The notes: generated from the sequence alone by a model not told the origin. A stretch of DNA of 64,000 nucleotides from Leptobrachium leishanense (GCA_009667805.1 CM019067.1:162769049-162833048), one strand, 5' to 3'; counted from the stretch's first letter, positions 45,926 to 57,739 are shown. Program-made: numbers and translations.

Positions 45926-47468
45926 AACTCCTTGGATACTAGAGCAATATCTTTAAACTAAATAAATATGAGGGGTATACAGGATTTTGTTTATATATTT
46001 ATTTATCTATTTTAATGTATTTATTTTTGTTTCCAAAAATGTTCCTTTATTATATATATATATAATCTGTGTATCATTCTTTCTATCTATTTCTATTCAT
46101 GTAAGTATCTAGGATTTGCATTTTTTGGCATGTTTTTTTAACATAAAGTTTGCAGATTTTGTATGATTTCATGGCCTGCTTTGATTTTAAAAGAGTGAGT
46201 TTGTTGTCTTTCTTTACATGGGAATGCATATGCTGAATTTATTTGTAGGCAATTGAATTTTTTACTTCTCATGACTGTCATTATTTTCATGATAAAAATG
46301 CTGCCTTTGTAATTTATGGTGTGCTGCATTGAATTTAAAACAGTTTGCCATGTTGAAATAATGTTTAATTCATATTATATAAATATTAGGCTGTGACCCT
46401 CTGTGTCCCTATTTTTGTTGGTTCTGACCTTGCAACTTGAACGTAGTTTGCCACTATTACGATTTGCGATACGCATTTTATTTTTGCATATGTTGGACAA
46501 GAGTTTGATTTTGGGTATAATGCTTCATTGCAGGGTTTCGGGACATGATCCCTGTAGGGTGTGTGACTCTCTTTGACCCTATTTTTGTTTGCTGTGATCT
46601 GGCAGTCTGCACTTAATTTACCGGTATTTATAGCTATTTGATTTTTGAGTGTGGGTGCAATTAAAGTTTTTGGAGGATGTTATGTTTATTTTTGGTGGAG
46701 AAGGGGTCAGTCGGGGTTACATTACACTTTGAGGGGTTGGTAATACAAAGGGCGCACCCGGGGTCCCCCTATGCTATTAACCGGGGGTTTAGATGAGGAG
46801 CAGGTGGACTGCAATGCATACAATTAGACCTGAACTGCCAGCTTCTGGTCACCAGCAACCTGCTAAGAAGATCAATTCAGGCAGGATTGAATAGCATCAC
46901 TGCTGATGTGATGCTATGCGATCCTGGCCTTGCGAGGCCACAGATTTCATCTTTGGCAGCCAGAATGTCCTGTAGCGAGATTTAGGACTGAAATGTGAAA
47001 GAGGGCTTTACATTTTGATACAGCTTTTATTGGTTATGGTGGGACAGCTCACATCGATAGCGGTGCTTTGTGTCCCTATCGAATGATTAGTATTTCTACA
47101 TCTTGCCTGTCGACTTGGGAAACAAGGCCACATCAAGACTTGGCAATAGGTACACAATAAGGCTTTATAGTCAGGGGAGAAGAACACAGACCTCAACTCG
47201 CACTTGTTTTTTTAATAGGTACTCTCAAATAGCAATCCAGGGAAAACCTCTGGTTCCCCTGTAGGTGGAATTACAAGAACACCAGTCTTGGAACATGCAG
47301 GGCTTCCAAGGGCAAAGGCATGACTTCAGCGTGCAGGGCTCTAGTGTCGTTGTAGAAGAACAATCACAGGCACAGGCCTTGCTGCATTCCTGACATTCCC
47401 CCGGCACGGTGGCTCGGTTTGCTACATGCAAAGACAGCCATCAGCCTTTCCAAACCCTACAGATCTTT
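45926..47468. other. No gene recognised; possible unknown repeat
   Basis: A phrase CTGTGACCCTCTGTGTCCCTA (given in parts: GGCTGTGACCCTCTG near 46390) has a weak echo near 46560 (GTGACTCTCTTTGACCCTA), so part may be a tandem continuation. No domain or RNA gene was found. Confidence 0.4.
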
Positions 47469-47473
47469 GCAGC

Positions 47474-48718
47474 TGTCAGGGTGCTGGTTCCGGGGTGGCA
47501 GGTTTGAGCCCAATAGGCAATGATGGGGAATAGGAAAAAACGTATATGAACAAAAAAAGGGGTTTATTAAGAATAAGACATAAGAGGCAGTAAACAAATA
47601 TAAATAAACAATAATATAGCTGGGTAATAAGAAAGAAAAACACTGTATAAATAATAATCATCAATAATAAACTAAAGGGCAAGATGAGAGAAAGGTAGAC
47701 CAAAGTAACAAAACTAAACTACACTAAACTACACTACTACATATAAAGAAAAAGAGTAGATTAAACTTAGAGCAGGGTTAAACCAGATATGGAGAGAAAT
47801 AGGAGAAGGAAGAGAGAAGGAGATCTTTAGAAAAATAAATAGGAAGATAGAAACGGAAGAGTCTTTGAGGCAGAGGGTCCTGGGTATGCAGGGGTCCTGA
47901 ATCTGCGGAAGGGATCTTGGATCTGTAGAGGGGTCCTGGATATGTAGAGCGAGGGGGTCCTGGATCTGTAGAGCGAGGTCAGGAGAACCTGTGAGATGCA
48001 GGGCAGCGAGGTCTGGAGAACCTGCGGGATGCAGGGCAGTGAGGTCTGGAGAACCTGCGGGATGCAGGGCAGCGAGGTCTGGAGAACCTGGGGGATGCAG
48101 GGCAGCGAGGTCTGGAGAACCTGCGGGATGCAGGGCAGCGAGGTCTGGAGAACCTGCGGGATGCAGGGCAGCGAGGTCTGGAGAACCTGCGGGATGCAGG
48201 GCAGCGAGGTCTGGAGGACCTGCGGGATGCAGGGCAGCGAGGTCTGGAGAACCTGCGGGATGTAGGGCAGCGAGGTCTGGAGAACCTGCGGGATGCAGGG
48301 CAGCGAGGTCTGGAGAACCTGCGGGATGCAGGGCAGCGAGGTCTGGAGAACCTGCGGGATGCAGGGCAGCGACTACTGTAGATCTTACGAGATGCAGGGT
48401 AGCAGGCTGTGGATTCTGCAGGATGCAGGGCCGCAGGATTCTTGTTGCAGGAACTATGAATAGTATGGTGGTAATCAAGATAAAAAACAGGTCATAGCAG
48501 GCAGAGACAGAAGACAGCTCCTTCCCAGCGAGGGTTCACTGGAACAATGCAGAAGCGTCTTGCTTTGGGAGTGACCCTTATTTATGGTGGAGAAATCAGG
48601 ATGTTATGTCTAGCACCTGGTTGCTGGAACAACTTGGTTCTGTGGGAGAATCATTGTTATTTCGCTGAGACACTTTGCCTTTAGTTCTTTTATGGCGCCG
48701 GCAGCTAGAAACCTGACA
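47474..48718 (-). repeat. Solo LTR with internal minisatellite
   Basis: On the minus strand it runs TGTCAGGTTTCTAGCTGCCG to AGCACCCTGACA and is flanked by the 5-bp duplication GCAGC (47469-47473, 48719-48723). TTAATAAACC on the minus strand near 47570 provides AATAAA. Structure and duplication fit a Gypsy-type solo LTR, 1,245 bp, like the one at 59524-60170. It contains a 33-bp tandem array. Confidence 0.75.
47980..48375. repeat. 33-bp minisatellite, about 12 units
   Basis: Unit: GATGCAGGGCAGCGAGG plus TCTGGAGAACCTGCGG. Because 33 is a multiple of three, frames remain open on both strands (168 codons plus, 249 codons minus), giving 11-residue peptide repeats such as HPAGSPDLAAL. These are not supported as genes. 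Confidence 0.93.
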
Positions 48719-48842
48719 GCAGCACACTTTAACGTTCGCCAAATTATTCAATATCTTAAGTCCTAAACTGTTCAGTCTCTCAGTCCTCTAACTAGGAGCT
48801 TCATTTAACTTACTGTATTCAAGTATAAGGTTTTATTAAACA

Positions 48843-50117
48843 CAAGGTGGAAAGCCTGCCCAGAGGGCAGTCTATTGTGGATATACTGCCCCAGCTCATG
48901 GATATACTGCCCCAGCTCGTGGATATATGCCCCAGCTCGTGGATATATGCCCCAGCACATGGATATATGCCCCAGCACGTGGATATACTGCCCCAGCACG
49001 TGGATATACTGCCCCAGCACGTGGATATACTGCCCCAGCACGTGGATATACTGCCCCAGCTCGTGGATATACTGCCCCAGCTCATGGATACTGCCCCAGC
49101 ACTTGGATATACTGCCCCAGCTCGTGGATATACTGCCCCAGCTCGTGGATACTGCCCCAGCACGTGGATATACTGCCCCAGCTTGTGGATATTGCCCCAG
49201 CACGTGGATACTGCCCCAGCTCGTGGATATACTGCCCCAGCTCGTGGATACTGTCCCAGCACGTGGATATACTGCCCCAGCTCGTGGATATTGCCCCAGC
49301 ATGTGGATACTGCCCCAGCGCGTGGATATACTGCCCCAGCTCGTGGATATACTGCCCCAGCACGTGGATACTGCCTCAGCACGTGGATATACTGCCCCAG
49401 CTTGCGGATACTGCCCCAGCTCGTGGATACTGCCCCAGCACGTGGATATACTGCCCCAGCTCGTGGATACTGCCCCAGCTCGTGGATATACTGCCCCAGC
49501 ATGTGGATATACTGCCCCAGCTCATGGATATTTGCCCCCCACCTCTCATGGATATATGCCCCAGCTCATGGATATTTGCCCCCCACCTCTCATGGATATA
49601 TGCCCCAGCTCATGGATATTTGCCCCCCACCTCTCATGGATATATGCCCCAGCTCATGGATATTTGCCCCCACCTCTCATGGCTATATGCCCCCCAGCTC
49701 AGACCCCAGACCAGACATGGGGCGGCTGTTCGAATGCTCTATCGGCATTCGGACAGCCACCCATGAGCTCCTCATACTTACCTTCCCGAGCGGCGAAGTG
49801 AAAGTTTCCCCGCTTCCGCTCGTTGAAGGACCCAAGCCGCGGTCACGTGACCGCAGCTTGGGTCCTTCAAAGAGCGGAAGGAGGGAACTTTCCCTTCGCT
49901 GCTCGGGGGTTGGATGCGCGCGGCAGCCGGGTAGAGGCTGCGAGCACAGCCTCTACCCGGCTGCTGTGTGCATCTTGTAACCGCCGCAGCGAGCGTACAG
50001 CCGGCTCGTGCCGCGGCGGTTGCATGCGCGCGCAACCAACCGCCGCTGGTTGCGCGCACATGCGCAGAGTAAGGCTTGGCGACGGACACGCCAAGCCTTA
50101 CTCAATTATATTATAGA
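48843..50117 (-). mobile_element. Helitron 2, non-autonomous
   Basis: Minus strand: starts TCTATAATATAATTGAG after host A (50118), ends with hairpin CTGCCC-TCT-GGGCAG (48870-48856), nine bases, CTTG (48846-48843; one change from CTAG) and host T. The interior repeats the Helitron 1 minisatellite core in units of 19 and 21 bases (about 48872-49700), then has three palindromes: about 49795-49900 with a GGTCACGTGACC centre, about 49923-49968, and about 49980-50070. 1,275 bp, no Rep/helicase. Overlapping frames of 165-377 codons are repeat artefacts. Confidence 0.82.
48872..49700. repeat. Minisatellite of Helitron 2
   Basis: The core CCCCAGCTCGTGGATA is followed by CTG, TACTG or TATG, giving alternating 19- and 21-base units; after 49520 longer units with CCCCCACCTCTCATGG take over. 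It is the same family as the Helitron 1 array but mostly CTCGTG rather than CACGTG. Confidence 0.93.
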
Positions 50118-50118
50118 T

Positions 50119-50444
50119 AAACATAGTATGATATAGTATAGTATTAATCTCTGTTAAAAAATATATATAAAATATAAATGGCTGACATTTAGCAAAAAAT
50201 ATGGTGAAACCAAGGCACTGCAAAAACTTTACAAAAATAACTGAATCATTTGTTGAGAGACTAGAAAAGTAATCCAGTTATAAGGAGTTATTTGTGTGTC
50301 TTAAAGGATTGTTCTATATGGTCAATTTGTCAACCATCCTATGTAGTTAATAGCTTACTAATCATTGACATAATAAATCCTCCTGACATTGTGACTTTTA
50401 GGAGTGCCGTGTTATTATTAATAATAATAATAATAGCAATAATA
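50119..50444. other. No gene recognised
   Basis: AT-rich spacer ending in an ATA/AAT microsatellite before the TTAA element. Confidence 0.45.
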
Positions 50445-50448
50445 TTAA

Positions 50449-51677
50449 CCCTTTCGCTGCTGAGGCTTTTCCCGCCCCTATGCTGAGGTCATTTTTACCT
50501 GTTTTGCGCATCATGTTTAAACGTGTTTTGAAGGCTTATTTTAGTATATGACCCAGACATATTATATATCGTTCTTTCCGTCAGACTCGGTAGATTCATA
50601 ATATGTCATTATTATATGTATACGTTATGTCATGTCTGTATATTATAACAAAAAATTCAATAAAATATGTATTTTCAATAATTTACAATGTGTAAAGTGT
50701 TTTTTTCCACATTTTAACATGCGAGCAATTGCGGTTATATTTTGTATGGGGTGCGCTTGTTAAAAAAATTAGAGATGGGGTCTCATTACATTTTTTTTGG
50801 GGAAAATGACACTATTTTTAACAAACGCACCGCATACAAAAATCGTTAGTGCAGCATCATTGTTCACATTATAATTGAAATGGGAACAATATTGCTGCAT
50901 TAACAAACCAAAAAAAAAAAAAAAAAGTGTTTAATTTTTTTAAAATTTTTTTTTTTTTAATTTTTTTTAATTTTTTTTTTTAATTTTTTTTTTTTTACAT
51001 TTTTCACTGTAGTGTTTGGTATCGTTGGAACGGCCATGCTCTGGCCGATCCAACCATACCAAAATTTAACCCCTAGCTGCCACGGATCGGGAGATAGGGA
51101 GTTCATTGGAACTCCCTATCTCCACAGTTGGTGGCAGTTAGGGGTTAACTCTAGGACTGGCGTCATCGTGCTACGCACGATGACGCCAGTCCTCTGGGGG
51201 AGTTCCCGGAGGCTTGGCCGACATCCAAGATGTCGGCCAGCTCCGGGAAAGGTTCGCGAACCGGCGCTTTTCAGCGCCGATTCGCGATCCAGCTCCCCAG
51301 GGGTTAATGCCAGGCATCATTTGGAAGGGCAGGCTGTGCCCTTCCAAATGATGCCTGGGTTAACCCCCGCAGAGCCGCCGATCGGGAGGGAGAGAGGTCC
51401 GAAGGACCTCCCCCCCTCCCTTTCAGGCGCCTCCTCCGCACATGCGGGGGGGGGCCTGAATTAGGTGTCATCGCGCCCCCGCGATGACACCTAATTCTGG
51501 CGGCTGCTGGTCCAGATGCCGGGCTGACATCCAGGATGTCAGCCCGCACCGGAGGGGCCAGCGATCGGCCGAACCCGGCCGAACGCTGACCCCAATGTGA
51601 GGACGCGCTCAGCGCGTCCTCAGCACACCAGCGGGACTGCTGAGGACGCGCTGAGCGCGTCCTCAGCAGCGAAGTGG
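50449..51677. mobile_element. TTAA-flanked hairpin-rich element, copy B, inverted
   Basis: Bounded by TTAA at 50445-50448 and 51678-51681. It starts CCCTTTCGCTGCTGAGG and is the reverse orientation of copy A. Inner palindromes include GGCGTCATCGTG/CACGATGACGCC, GACATCCAAGATGTC, GGCGCTTTTCAGCGCC and GAGGACGCGCTCAGC/GCTGAGCGCGTCCTC. T-homopolymer runs lie at 50930-51000. The 150- and 154-codon frames here are non-genic. Confidence 0.78.
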
Positions 51678-51681
51678 TTAA

Positions 51682-52115
51682 AATTATCTCCAGAATAAGC
51701 TTACAAGCCACACATCTTGTCTTTATGTCAGTTTGAGAGTTTTTCAAAACCTTTAACATAGAGTCCACATTAATATTGATGTGAATTAAATGGGTTTTTC
51801 AGACCTAGGACAAAGGTAAGGCAGAAACCTTGTAAATACTGAAAGGAAATCACATTTTTTTTATTAGTTTAGGTATACCAGCAAGAGAAAGCAGTTTTAG
51901 AGAAATCTCTTGGGATAAACTTATAACAAAATTAGCATTAGGAACTGCTTCCTGCTGTGATTCAGTGTCTGAAAAAGTTCAGCATAAAAATCGGATAAAC
52001 TACTGATTTATACAGTGTTTTGGGACACATTCTTTTATGAAATTTTAATTCTGAAACCTGGTTGGTAATTTCTGAGAATAATAAAGGTCCAACTATATCT
52101 GAACCCAAAAAATAG
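51682..52115. other. No gene recognised
   Basis: AT-rich intergenic DNA with no identified repeat. Confidence 0.45.
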
Positions 52116-52118
52116 ATA

Positions 52119-52976
52119 CAGGGTTATTCAAAGAGATCCGAATTGTGGCTGAAAGGTAACAGTGAAATTCAGCGTACGGTTACCTTTCCTGGCCATTCGG
52201 CTATTCAGAGAGCAGGCAGTTCGCCAAATCTTGGCGAATTGCCTGCACATATGGTGCCTGTTCGGTGCCTGTTCGAGGGCAGTGAATCCCCATAGAGAAG
52301 CAATGCTTCGTCTATTCAGAGAACAAAAACCAGGAGTGAAAAGTTGCCGAATTGCCCTGCTGTTAGGTGGTTTCATTCAACAGGTTTATGCAGGCACATC
52401 CCATAGGCTTCAATGTTAAAAATATTCCCGTTTTAATTCAATATCTAATAAACCGTTGATTATAATATCCTGCAGTAAAAAGTTTCTTTATTTATAGATA
52501 TTTTAGGATCTTTTAGGCATTTTTCCGAATTTTTATGCAAAATTTTTTTTTTTTTTTGTTTTTAAATCGTTTTTTCTTTTTTCTGTAACAGCCCTTTTTA
52601 TTATCATGCACTGGATCATTTTCGTTCTGTAGTTTCTTTGCATACAGCGTTTCACTTTTCAAACATTTAAGTGTACTGTTTTTTTTTCACTCCATTTGTC
52701 TGCTCTGCTCTGTGATCGGTGGCTGCTCGGGTTTCTCTGGCGTGTTCAGCAGGGTTAATCCAGATGTTTTTGCAGATTTCGGTGTGAGTTTGCTGAGTTT
52801 TGCGGCGAGTGTTTGGCAGGTTTGCGGCGGCTTTTCCTTGCACTATGACAGCCCTGTGGTGCTTGCTGAATACACCGCAGGGTCGCCAAAATGGGAAAGC
52901 CAAGTCGCACCGAATTGAAGAGAACAAAAAGTCACCGAACGTGCGATGACTTTTCGATTCTCTTTGACTAACCCTG
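52119..52976. mobile_element. Element with CAGGGTTATTC ends and an imported hAT segment
   Basis: CAGGGTTATTCAAAGAG and, inverted, CTCTTTGACTAACCCTG bound the element; ATA flanks it at 52116-52118 and 52977-52979. Part of the middle (about 52397-52510) matches the interior of hAT copies 1-3: CCCATAGGCTTCAATG, AATATCTAATAAACCG, CTGCAGTAAA. No gene. Confidence 0.7.
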
Positions 52977-52979
52977 ATA

Positions 52980-53331
52980 GTTTAAAGGTATAGTTTGGTA
53001 GGTATGTATATGTTGTTTAGTAATTTCATTGAAATTCATAGATTCGTAAAAAACCTAATATTAGCCAAGAAATGTTTTAATGTGTTATGTTGATATTTAC
53101 CTTTTGTATTAGATACCTTATGGTTGTCAGAGTTCACCTGTGTGCCCCTCACTATAAAATATCAGAATATGTGAAAATTTATGTCAGTACATCAGGGTGT
53201 GAGTAAAGGCCTATGAGCAATAATTTGCTAAAAGCAATCCCTGAACATTGAAATTTGATATACAGCAATTAAAAGAAAAGGATTAGCTATTTTTCACTTT
53301 TGACTGACCCAACGTTTCGAATTTTTTTGAT
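52980..53331. other. No gene recognised
   Basis: Intergenic AT-rich DNA. Confidence 0.4.
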
Positions 53332-53334
53332 TCA

Positions 53335-53796
53335 GGCTAATGTCAGACGAACGCAGTCTGAGCGAACTCTACGTGCATGCACAACGGACGGACATACCGA
53401 CGGAAGATACTGTAGACACCACACGGTCCTTTTTTGTTGACGTACGCAGAAAAAAAAGGGAATTATGGGAAACAAAATTAATATGAAAAATTATAAAAAT
53501 TTGAAAAGGATATGAAAAGCCATTTTGTGCGTCAAGGTGCTGGACGTTGCAAATGCGCTGACATTTCCACATCACTCACACAGAACGCTACGCGGACGTG
53601 GCGTACTCTGTGTGTCCGTCTAGCTGTTTTACGTTCTTGCCTAAATTGCGTCTGTTTGCCACGTGCATTGTGCGTGCGCAGTTCGGTGTGCACGTACTTC
53701 GTGTGTGGGTCTCTATTGCTCATGATTCTATGCTACGACGGACGTTAAACTGTGCGGCAACACGGACGTGATCACTGCGTTCGTCTGACGCCAGCC
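53335..53796. mobile_element. Harbinger-type MITE, copy 3
   Basis: GGCTAATGTCAGACGAACGC and, inverted, GCGTTCGTCTGACGCCAGCC with TCA at 53332-53334 and 53797-53799. Inside are inverted ACGTGGCGTACTCTGTG-like and CACGTGCATTG motifs. Non-coding. Confidence 0.75.
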
Positions 53797-53799
53797 TCA

Positions 53800-54970
53800 T
53801 GGAAATAATAAACATACTACAAATACAATGATTCAATCACCTATCTCGTTAGTATTAATGTCCCAGATTCAGTAAACTGCTCCAAGTGAGTGACACATCT
53901 CTCTGGATGGACACAATAATGGGTAATTTGTGTTTCTATCAGATCGATCTGGCCTAGATCTTACTCAAAACAATGTTTGTATAAGAAGGATCAGATAATA
54001 ATATTTCCATTTGTGCACTAAACACAGAAAGAGCATTCAACGCTCCAGTGCTATAGAAGCTACTAGGTGCTTCCTGAAGTTTATCAGCTCTAAATGTCAC
54101 TACAGTTTAAGCTGGCAAGGTACGATAAGGGTATAACGTGCAGCATTTTCTAACAATGCATCAGCAAATCCCTTTTACATAAGCATGAATGATATTGTCA
54201 ACAAATTGGTTAATTTAAATGTTTGTTTCTGTGCTCAATATGTTAGAAATAATTTTTTAAGTTTTTTTCTTAGCTTACAGTTTAGTTGTACAGTTTGTTT
54301 TTTGTTTTTTTATATTTGAGAAGCAAAAGAAATGCAAAGCATTACTACAGAAAGGTGTTTGAAAGCCTGCAATTTCATATACAAGAGTACCCAAATCTTT
54401 GGGAACATATCTTACCCATAAGAGCTTTCATCCAAAGATATAATCAAATACAATTTTAACAATTGTCAACTGTGCTTTAGCCAACGCTGCTAGGCCCTAC
54501 ATACCTGCCAAAATTTATATATATGCATTCATGGGTTTTAAGAATAGAGAGCACTAAAATAATATTTGTTGTTAAAGTGTTTTGCAAAGCATTCTTGTTT
54601 TCATCTGTTGAGCAGCTAACTCTGATGGAATTTTTTTTTTCTTTTTTTAATTCTTGTGCTGTTGATGCAGTGTGTACAAGCGGAGAATATCAAAACCAGT
54701 TTAACGATTTTAGTATTTAAGCAAAGACATTTATGTGTCTCATTTTCATAGAAAAGCAAATGTTATTATGAGAATTATTGTTAGTATAGTTATTGATTAT
54801 TGTTATATCCAATATACTTCATGCTTATGATTTGATGCGTTACAAAGCATGCATCTAATTGTGCTTATTTATAATGCTACTAAATGTACAACTTGTGAGT
54901 AATTATATTCTGCAGCTTGATTGGCATGCATAACACACATCTCTCATGAAAACATTTGTAATATTTAGTT
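53800..54970. other. No gene recognised
   Basis: AT-rich intergenic DNA; the 65-codon frame at 54523 has no domain. Confidence 0.5.
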
Positions 54971-54971
54971 A

Positions 54972-55790
54972 CTAGGTGTTAAGCCTGTCCAGAGGGCAGT
55001 CTATCGTTGTAGAGGATCTAGCTGCTCAGTGCTCCCAATGATGTGACTGCTTGGCGCACCCAGAATGTGGCTGCTCAGTGTTCCCCAGCATGTGGCTGCT
55101 TGGGGCACCAAGGATCTGGCTGCTCAGTGCTCCCAGTGATTTGGCTGCTTGGCACACCTAGTATCTGGCTGCTAGGTGCTCCCCAGGATCTGGCTGCTTG
55201 GTGCACCCAGGATCTGGCTGCTCGGTGCACCCAGGATCTGGCTGTTCGGTGCCCCCCAGGATCTGCCTGCTCGGTGCCACCCAGGATCTGGCTGCTCGGT
55301 GCTCCCCAAGATCTGGCTGCTCGATGCACCCAGGATGTGGCTGCTTGGTGCTCCCCTGGATGTGGCTGCTGGATGGTTCCCAGGATCTGGTAGCCGGTGC
55401 ACCCAGGGTCTGGCTGCTCAATCTGTACTACTCCTGTGTATGTCCTCTCCAGTCACATAGGGTGTGAGCAGCCTCATGGAGCCCGTAGTAAGGGGTCAGG
55501 GCCAGACATTCTCTACACATCCTCAGCTTCTCATACTCACTATCTTCAGAAGCAACATAGGGGGATGGACCCATGCTGATGACATCACAGCTCATGGGAC
55601 TGGATGCAGGGCTCAGGTGGTGCTGGGGGATGGAAATGGCGGACACTGAGCTGTGAGCATCAACGGAGGTGGCTGATGGTCGAGAGAGAGGGATAAGCGC
55701 TTTGTACGCACCTCCAACGGATCGGCTTTTATTTCCCCTCGTGTTACGCCGGCGGTAAGCTTGCCGGACACAAACTGTTTTATTATATGA
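54972..55790 (-). mobile_element. Helitron 3, non-autonomous
   Basis: Minus strand: starts TCATATAATAAAACAG after host A (55791). Ends with hairpin CTGCCC-TCT-GGACAG (54999-54985, one mismatch), nine bases, CTAG (54975-54972) and host T (complement of 54971). It shares the last 40 bases with Helitrons 1 and 2 but carries a different minisatellite (about 55010-55420, 24-base unit around GATCTGGCTGCTCGGTGC and CACCCAG). 819 bp and no Rep/helicase. Frames of 76-116 codons inside are repeat artefacts. Confidence 0.8.
55010..55420. repeat. 24-bp minisatellite of Helitron 3
   Basis: About 17 units, variable at several sites (GATCTGGCTGCTTGG, GCTCCCCAG, GCACCCAG). Because 24 is a multiple of three, each frame repeats an 8-residue peptide; these have no support as proteins. 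Confidence 0.9.
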
Positions 55791-55791
55791 T

Positions 55792-56165
55792 ATAATGCAG
55801 CTACCAATAAAGCCCAGATGCTCACTGCCGGGTAAACGGTTGACAGATTATTAACAGACAGTAGAGGAGTAAAATAATTGTCACTCATAGAGATGCGGAA
55901 AAATTTCAACTGCCTCAACTGAAATTAGATAGGGTAAAGGTCAAAATGCAATATGAATATTGTTATGTGACTGGCTGGAACATGAACATGCAAATATTAA
56001 AACGTGCATGACAAATTATCAGATCTGTAAAAAAATCTGTAAAATATACTGTAAAATTCCATTTTCTGAAGCACTAATATTGAGGCTGCTCCAATGATAA
56101 TAATGTTGTCATAGTGTTAGGGCAAGTGGTTAAGATTTAATGTAACTCACGTATTGACTGAAAAC
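55792..56165. other. No gene recognised
   Basis: Intergenic DNA between Helitron 3 and an LTR-like block. Confidence 0.4.
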
Positions 56166-56169
56166 GTCT

Positions 56170-56770
56170 CAGTATAATGATCCGGGTGGAGATAACGCTA
56201 GTTCAGGGCCACCAAACTCACCGCATCCAGTTCTCATAGGCGAGAAATGTGGACCACAGCAAAAGCAGCATTTTTCTCCTGTTGCCTGTGTGCTATGCTC
56301 TTGCCCACTTTGCTGGGAACTGCATCCTGGGCATTCACCGATTGACAGTGAAGGCGCTCGAGGCCGGTGGTCAGTGATTCAGTGATGTGAGTGGGATGTG
56401 GCATGATGACCTGATGCCCTCTGGAATCAAAAACCCAGCTGGGAGTGAGTCTCATTACCCTATCTATGTTTATTCCTATTCACAGTGTGTTCTCTTACCC
56501 TTGTATCAGTTTTATGAGTATTTGACCCTGGCTTTGTTTCTGACTACCCCTTTGGCATTTACCCCTTGTTCTTCTTGATTTGTGTGTACAGACATTGGCT
56601 CCATTCCCTGACTATTCTGTTGGCTGCATATTGTATTGCAGTATCTTTATACAGATTTCTGGCGTGTCTGACTTTCCTCTCTGGCTCTGACTTCTGGCTT
56701 GTATGACTTCCTTGCCCTGGTTCCGTCTTTGTCTAGCTTCTGACCTCATACAGTCTGTGTGTCTGTTCTC
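56170..56770 (+). repeat. Possible Gypsy-type LTR sequence
   Basis: The plus strand has CT-rich phrases such as TTTGACCCTGGCTTTGTTTC, TCTGACTACCCC and CCTGACTATTC that are typical of vertebrate Gypsy LTRs and resemble the minus strand at 13400. Neither TG/CA ends nor a duplication could be fixed, so this is tentative. Confidence 0.35.
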
Positions 56771-56861
56771 TAATATTAGCATTCCGGCTACTCTAAAAAC
56801 TGGCAGTGTAGGTTGGGCAGTTGTATGCGTGAAGGGATTATGGGATTCCTTTACAGTTACA

Positions 56862-56965
56862 CAGGCTGAAAAAAGATATGCATCCATCGAGTTCAGCCTT
56901 TCACACATAACCTACTGCTGTTGATCCAAAAGAAGGCAAAAAATCCAGACCCAAAATTTCTTGTT
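56862..56965 (+). repeat. Common anuran repeat, TTCAGCCTTTCACACAT type
   Basis: CCATCGAGTTCAGCC followed by GCTGTTGATCCAAAAGAAGG is a phrase I recognise from many frog sequences. Only a fragment is present. Confidence 0.55.
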
Positions 56966-57313
56966 GACCCCAGATGGTCCTAAGATTTCTCCTTGGATTA
57001 ATCAGCTTTTACCTCCATATTAAGTATTCTAACTCTAAACTTTTTGTTTTTGCAGGAAGCCATCCGGTAGTTGTTTAATTCCATTTCACTCCTGTGTGCT
57101 GAGCTCATTAAGACCATTTTATGCTCATCATGTTTAAATAAGATTGGAAGTCATATTTTATTGTAAGACTCACACACCCTATATATCATTTTCCTCAATG
57201 GACTCAGAAGATTCAAAATATATCATTATTATCTGTGTATGTCATATCCTGTCAGAATGCTATAACAAAAAATATCAAAAAAATGTAAATTTACATTTAG
57301 ATTTCAATCATTT

Positions 57314-57739
57314 TGTCATGCCCCATCTCATCACCATCCCCTGATGTTCCTTGCAGCACACCTTATGTTCTGTTCCAACCCTGAACCTGCATACAATAAT
57401 AACATCCAGCAGTAAAACAGTCAAACACCAACACGTGACACACAAAATAAAAGGCTCTGCCCCACACTGACCAATTGCTGGTTCATTACAGCTCCTGTGT
57501 GCTTCAAGTGAAGTACTGTTTATTCGCTGCTCTGCAAAAACCTATTTGATCCTGTTTATTTTATTTTCCTGGTTCCTGCTATTATACCACGCTCCCAACC
57601 ATCATACAGAATCCAACCTGGTCAGTTTCCTTATACTTTCATCCTCCTCCACCCCTACCAACCTGTTTATTTGTGCAAAGCTGCATCCTGGGTTCATATC
57701 CTCCACATCCCAGTGCCACCCTGGTACCTGGGCATGACA
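57314..57739 (+). repeat. Solo LTR, 426 bp
   Basis: TGTCATGCCCCATCTCATC to CCTGGGCATGACA, flanked by the exact 5-bp duplication CATTT (57309-57313, 57740-57744). AAAATAAAAGG near 57450 gives a plus-strand AATAAA. TGTCA ends and a 5-bp duplication match the other Gypsy-type LTRs here. It interrupts the old TTAA element. Confidence 0.85.

Noticed and set aside
47729..48497. Frames of 249 (minus) and 168 (plus) codons with 11-residue repeats
   Set aside because: The 33-bp unit is a multiple of three, so frames stay open on both strands; the array is inside a solo LTR.
48805..49980. Frames of 377, 308, 279, 227 and 165 codons
   Set aside because: Same explanation: units of the Helitron 2 minisatellite plus adjoining palindromes.
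51304..51768. 154-codon minus frame as a gene
   Set aside because: It spans palindromes of TTAA copy B and leaves the element; the same peptide is broken in copies A and C.
56170..56770. Confident solo LTR call
   Set aside because: Composition resembles an LTR but no TG/CA ends or duplication were found, so it is listed only as tentative.
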